Positions 14,378 to 16,491 of a DNA stretch of 16,491 nt are shown here, piece by piece. The notes below the pieces were generated by a model. That model was not told the origin of the DNA, did not search any database, and was given only the letters and a program-made list of their open reading frames with translations. The DNA lies in NCBI GenBank assembly GCA_019113125.1, contig DXIA01000191.1, positions 1 to 16,491 on the forward strand, written 5' to 3'. The translations under genes and the position numbers were made by a program. The DNA is from Candidatus Pygmaiobacter gallistercoris (GTDB lineage: Bacteria > Bacillota > Clostridia > Oscillospirales > Ruminococcaceae). Position 1 is the first letter of the stretch. Each line of letters starts with the position of its first letter.

Positions 14378-15058
14378 ATGGCATTATACGCGATCGCTGA
14401 TCTGCACCTCTCCCTCGGTGCGGATAAGCCGATGGACGTCTTTTGGGGTTGGAAGGACTATGTGCCCCGGCTCAAGGCGAACTGGAACCGCCTGGTCAAG
14501 CCGGAGGACACCGTGGTTCTTCCGGGGGATATCTCCTGGGCGATGAAACTGGAGAACGCGATCGAGGACTTCAGTTTCATCGACCGGCTGCCGGGACGCA
14601 AGATTATCCTGAAGGGCAACCACGACTACTGGTGGACGACCGTCTCCAAGATGAACGCGTTCTGCGCGGCGCAGGGATTTGGGACGATCCATTTTCTCAA
14701 CAACAACAGCTATCTCGAAGAGGATGTGGCCATCTGCGGCACCCGCAGCTGGCTGTTTGATGTCGGACAGCCGCATGACCTCAAGGTGATGAACCGGGAA
14801 CTCGGACGGCTGCGCAGCTCGCTTGAGAGCGCACAGGGTGCCGAGAAACTGGTGTTTTTGCACTACCCGCCGCTCTATCCGACCGGAAATGCACAGGAGG
14901 TCGTCGCGCTGCTGCATGAGTTCGGGGTTCGGGAATGCTGGTATGGGCATCTGCACGGCGGGTCGATCCGCGGCGCCATTCAGGGTGAGGTGGACGGCAT
15001 CCGCTACCGGCTGATCTCGGCTGACGCGCTGGGATTCTGTCCACTTCGGATCCGGTGA
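14378..15058 (+). CDS. Metallophosphoesterase (calcineurin-like phosphohydrolase, COG1768-like)
   Basis: This 226-residue soluble protein has the complete dinuclear metal site of the calcineurin-like family: Asp8 and His10 (ADLHLS), Asp51 (PGDISW), Asn81-His82-Asp83 (GNHDYWW), His162 (LHYPPLYP) and His191/His193 (GHLHGG). It falls in the group of predicted phosphohydrolases with a tryptophan after the GNHD motif. Substrate is unknown; phosphodiesters of nucleotides or lipids are both possible. ATG 14378 follows GTGAGGA, which overlaps the thrC stop, with about seven bases of spacing. It ends the co-directional run; 100 bases with an inverted repeat and a promoter separate it from tig. Confidence 0.9.
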   Translation: MALYAIADLHLSLGADKPMDVFWGWKDYVPRLKANWNRLVKPEDTVVLPGDISWAMKLENAIEDFSFIDRLPGRKIILKGNHDYWWTTVSKMNAFCAAQGFGTIHFLNNNSYLEEDVAICGTRSWLFDVGQPHDLKVMNRELGRLRSSLESAQGAEKLVFLHYPPLYPTGNAQEVVALLHEFGVRECWYGHLHGGSIRGAIQGEVDGIRYRLISADALGFCPLRIR

Positions 15059-15076
15059 AAAATCCCCGTATTTTGT

Positions 15077-15091
15077 CCCAGAAATTCTGGG
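15077..15091. repeat. Perfect inverted repeat upstream of the tig promoter
   Basis: CCCAGAA-A-TTCTGGG is a 15-base palindrome with a one-base centre, 19 bases after the phosphoesterase stop and about 28 bases before the tig -10. There is no T tract on the + strand side (AAA follows), so it is a poor terminator for the upstream gene; a TTTT run on its left makes it more terminator-like on the minus strand, where no gene is seen. It could be an operator. Confidence 0.55.
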
Positions 15092-15118
15092 AAATGCATG
15101 GAAAGTTGATAGTCGATG

Positions 15119-15127
15119 TGCTATAAT
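15119..15127 (+). promoter_or_regulatory. Extended -10 promoter of tig
   Basis: TGCTATAAT contains a perfect -10 (TATAAT, 15122-15127) with the TGn extension. The TTGATA at 15106 is only 10 bases upstream, too close to serve as its -35; TGGAAA at 15099-15104 is at the right distance but weak. Transcription should begin near 15134, giving a short leader of about 25 bases. Confidence 0.72.
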
Positions 15128-15158
15128 AAAACGTAATGTCTTTTATGGAGGAAATAAA

Positions 15159-16478
15159 ATGGAACTCAAGAAAAATGAAAAGCTCGAAAACAGCCGTGTT
15201 GAGCTGGAGATTGCAATCGATGCCGCGACCTTCGGCGATGCGGTCTCCAAAGCTTTCAAGAAGAATGCAGGTAAGTTCAACATCCCCGGTTTCCGCAAGG
15301 GAAAGGCGCCCCGCCATCTGATTGAGCAGATGTACGGCAAGGATGTGTTCCATTACGATGCAGTGAACGATCTCTTCCCCGAGGTCTATGAAGAGGCGGT
15401 CAAGGCCGCCGGGATCGAGCCGGTCGACCGCCCCGAGGCGGAGCTGGTCTCCACCAGCCTCGAGGACGGCGCGCTGCTGAAGGTCACCGTCACCGTTACC
15501 CCCGATGTGGAGCTGGGCGAGTACAAGGGATTAAAGGCGACCAAGACCGTCCATACTGTGAAAGCGGACGAGGTTGATGCCGAGATCTCCCGGATGCAGC
15601 AGCGCAACGCCCGCACCATCACCCGTGAGGGCAAGGCCGAGAAGGGCGACATCGCGGTCATCGACTTTGAGGGCTTTGTCGACGGCGTTGCATTTGAGGG
15701 CGGCAAGGGCGAGAACTTCTCCCTCGCGCTGGGCAGCGGTCAGTTCATTCCCGGCTTTGAGGATCAGGTTGTCGGTCATGAGGCCGGCGAGGAGTTTGAT
15801 ATCACCGTCACCTTCCCCGAGGAGTACCAGGCCACCGAGCTCGCCGGCAAGGAGGCTGTCTTCAAGATCAAGCTGCACGAGGTCAAGACCCGTGAGCTGC
15901 CGGTTCTGGATGACGAGTTTGCCAAGGATGTCAGCGAGTTTGACACCCTCGCCGATCTGAAGGAGGACATCCGCAAGAAGAAACAGGAGCAGACCGACAA
16001 GGAGGATGAGCTGAACCTCGAGAACGCGCTGGTGGATCAGGTCGTCGAGGGCATGAAGGTCGAGATTCCCGCCTGCATGATCGACAACCGGGTCGACGAG
16101 ATGGTTCGCGACTTCGAGTATCGTCTGCAGCAGCAGGGCCTCAAGCTCGAGCTCTATCTGCAGTACACCAACAACACGATGGAGAAGTTCCGTGAGGGAT
16201 TCCGTGAGCAGGCTGAAAAGCAGGTCAAGATCCGTCTCGCGCTGGGCAAGATCGTTGAGCTGGAGAAGATCGAGGCCAGCGACGATGAGCTGAACGCGGA
16301 GATCAAGCGTTTGGCTGACCTCTATCAGATGGAGGAGGATAAGATCCGCTCGGTCATCCCCGTCGAGGAGGTCAAAAAGGATCTCGCGGTCAACAAGGCG
16401 ATTGACCTGATCAAGTCCTCTGCCGTTGTGACCGAGGAGGCTGCTGCTGAGGAGACTGCGGAGGAAAAGAAAGACTAA
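15159..16478 (+). CDS. tig: Trigger factor (ribosome-associated chaperone / prolyl isomerase)
   Basis: This cytoplasmic chaperone binds at the ribosome exit tunnel and shields nascent chains. All three domains are present in 439 residues. The ribosome-binding domain has the signature GFRKGKAPR at 44-52. The FKBP-type isomerase domain runs about 160-245 (KGDIAVIDFEGFVDG to the KLHEVK strand). The helical C-terminal substrate-binding domain follows, ending in an Ala/Glu-rich acidic tail (last 20 residues) that looks disordered. ATG 15159 follows GGAGG (15147-15151) by seven bases. The gene has its own extended -10 promoter. clpP and clpX often follow tig; the window ends 13 bases after the stop, so this cannot be seen. 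Confidence 0.98.
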   Translation: MELKKNEKLENSRVELEIAIDAATFGDAVSKAFKKNAGKFNIPGFRKGKAPRHLIEQMYGKDVFHYDAVNDLFPEVYEEAVKAAGIEPVDRPEAELVSTSLEDGALLKVTVTVTPDVELGEYKGLKATKTVHTVKADEVDAEISRMQQRNARTITREGKAEKGDIAVIDFEGFVDGVAFEGGKGENFSLALGSGQFIPGFEDQVVGHEAGEEFDITVTFPEEYQATELAGKEAVFKIKLHEVKTRELPVLDDEFAKDVSEFDTLADLKEDIRKKKQEQTDKEDELNLENALVDQVVEGMKVEIPACMIDNRVDEMVRDFEYRLQQQGLKLELYLQYTNNTMEKFREGFREQAEKQVKIRLALGKIVELEKIEASDDELNAEIKRLADLYQMEEDKIRSVIPVEEVKKDLAVNKAIDLIKSSAVVTEEAAAEETAEEKKD

Positions 16479-16491
16479 TTTTCAATTCGGA

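Noticed and set aside
15136..15321. Short + strand ORF starting just before tig
   Set aside because: Out of frame with tig and overlaps its 5' end; the GGAGG and family N-terminus support ATG 15159 instead.
1..16491. Mobile element, CRISPR array, phage or defence genes
   Set aside because: No transposase, integrase, terminal repeats, spaced repeats or defence-type domains seen on either strand; base composition is even across the coding sequence.

Overview
The window reads as chromosomal housekeeping DNA from a GC-rich, anaerobic, probably endospore-forming Firmicute of class Clostridia, with Oscillospiraceae/Ruminococcaceae as the best guess. The basis is a GC content of about 60 % by eye, an NfnAB-type ferredoxin/NAD(P) enzyme, a SpoIVFA/SpoIVFB-like pair, the clostridial pair of radical SAM protein plus DUF2344 protein, and the rplS-lepB-rbgA-rnhB-yraN gene order. 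All 15 genes I accept lie on the + strand. I see no mobile element, CRISPR array, tRNA or rRNA. The many long minus-strand ORFs are GC-driven shadows.

Layout. (1) 2-1972 is polyphosphate kinase, cut at its 5' end by the window edge and closed by a strong terminator. (2) 2125-3276 is a lone M20 amidohydrolase with its own terminator. (3) 3321-5665 is a self-contained nfnAB operon with promoter, structured leader, two genes overlapping by one base, and terminator. (4) 5742-7177 is a membrane LytM/M23 protein overlapping a short M50 site-2 protease, like the sporulation pair spoIVFA-spoIVFB. (5) 7197-9792 is a promoter, a leader hairpin, a radical SAM protein and an overlapping DUF2344 protein; the function of this pair is not known to me. 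(6) 9818-10354 is ribosomal protein L19 with a strong promoter, a structured leader and a terminator. (7) 10376-15058 is a tightly packed run: a structured lepB leader, lepB, rbgA, rnhB, yraN, thrC and a metallophosphoesterase gene. Many stops and starts in it overlap, so translational coupling is likely. (8) 15119-16478 is trigger factor (tig) with an extended -10 promoter.

How the genes fit together. rplS, rbgA and tig serve ribosome structure, 50S maturation and nascent-chain folding. lepB acts on secreted proteins, and rnhB on RNA-DNA hybrids. nfnAB balances NADH, NADPH and reduced ferredoxin in fermentation. The M23/M50 pair points to proteolytic sigma-K activation during sporulation.

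Nothing here is an obvious new multi-gene system. The least explained signals are the predicted three-way-junction RNA before lepB, whose outer helix competes on paper with an anti-Shine-Dalgarno pairing, and the radical SAM/DUF2344 pair. There is no gene-free stretch over 300 bases. The longest gaps (1973-2124, 9793-9971 and 10317-10485) hold the terminators and leaders described below.
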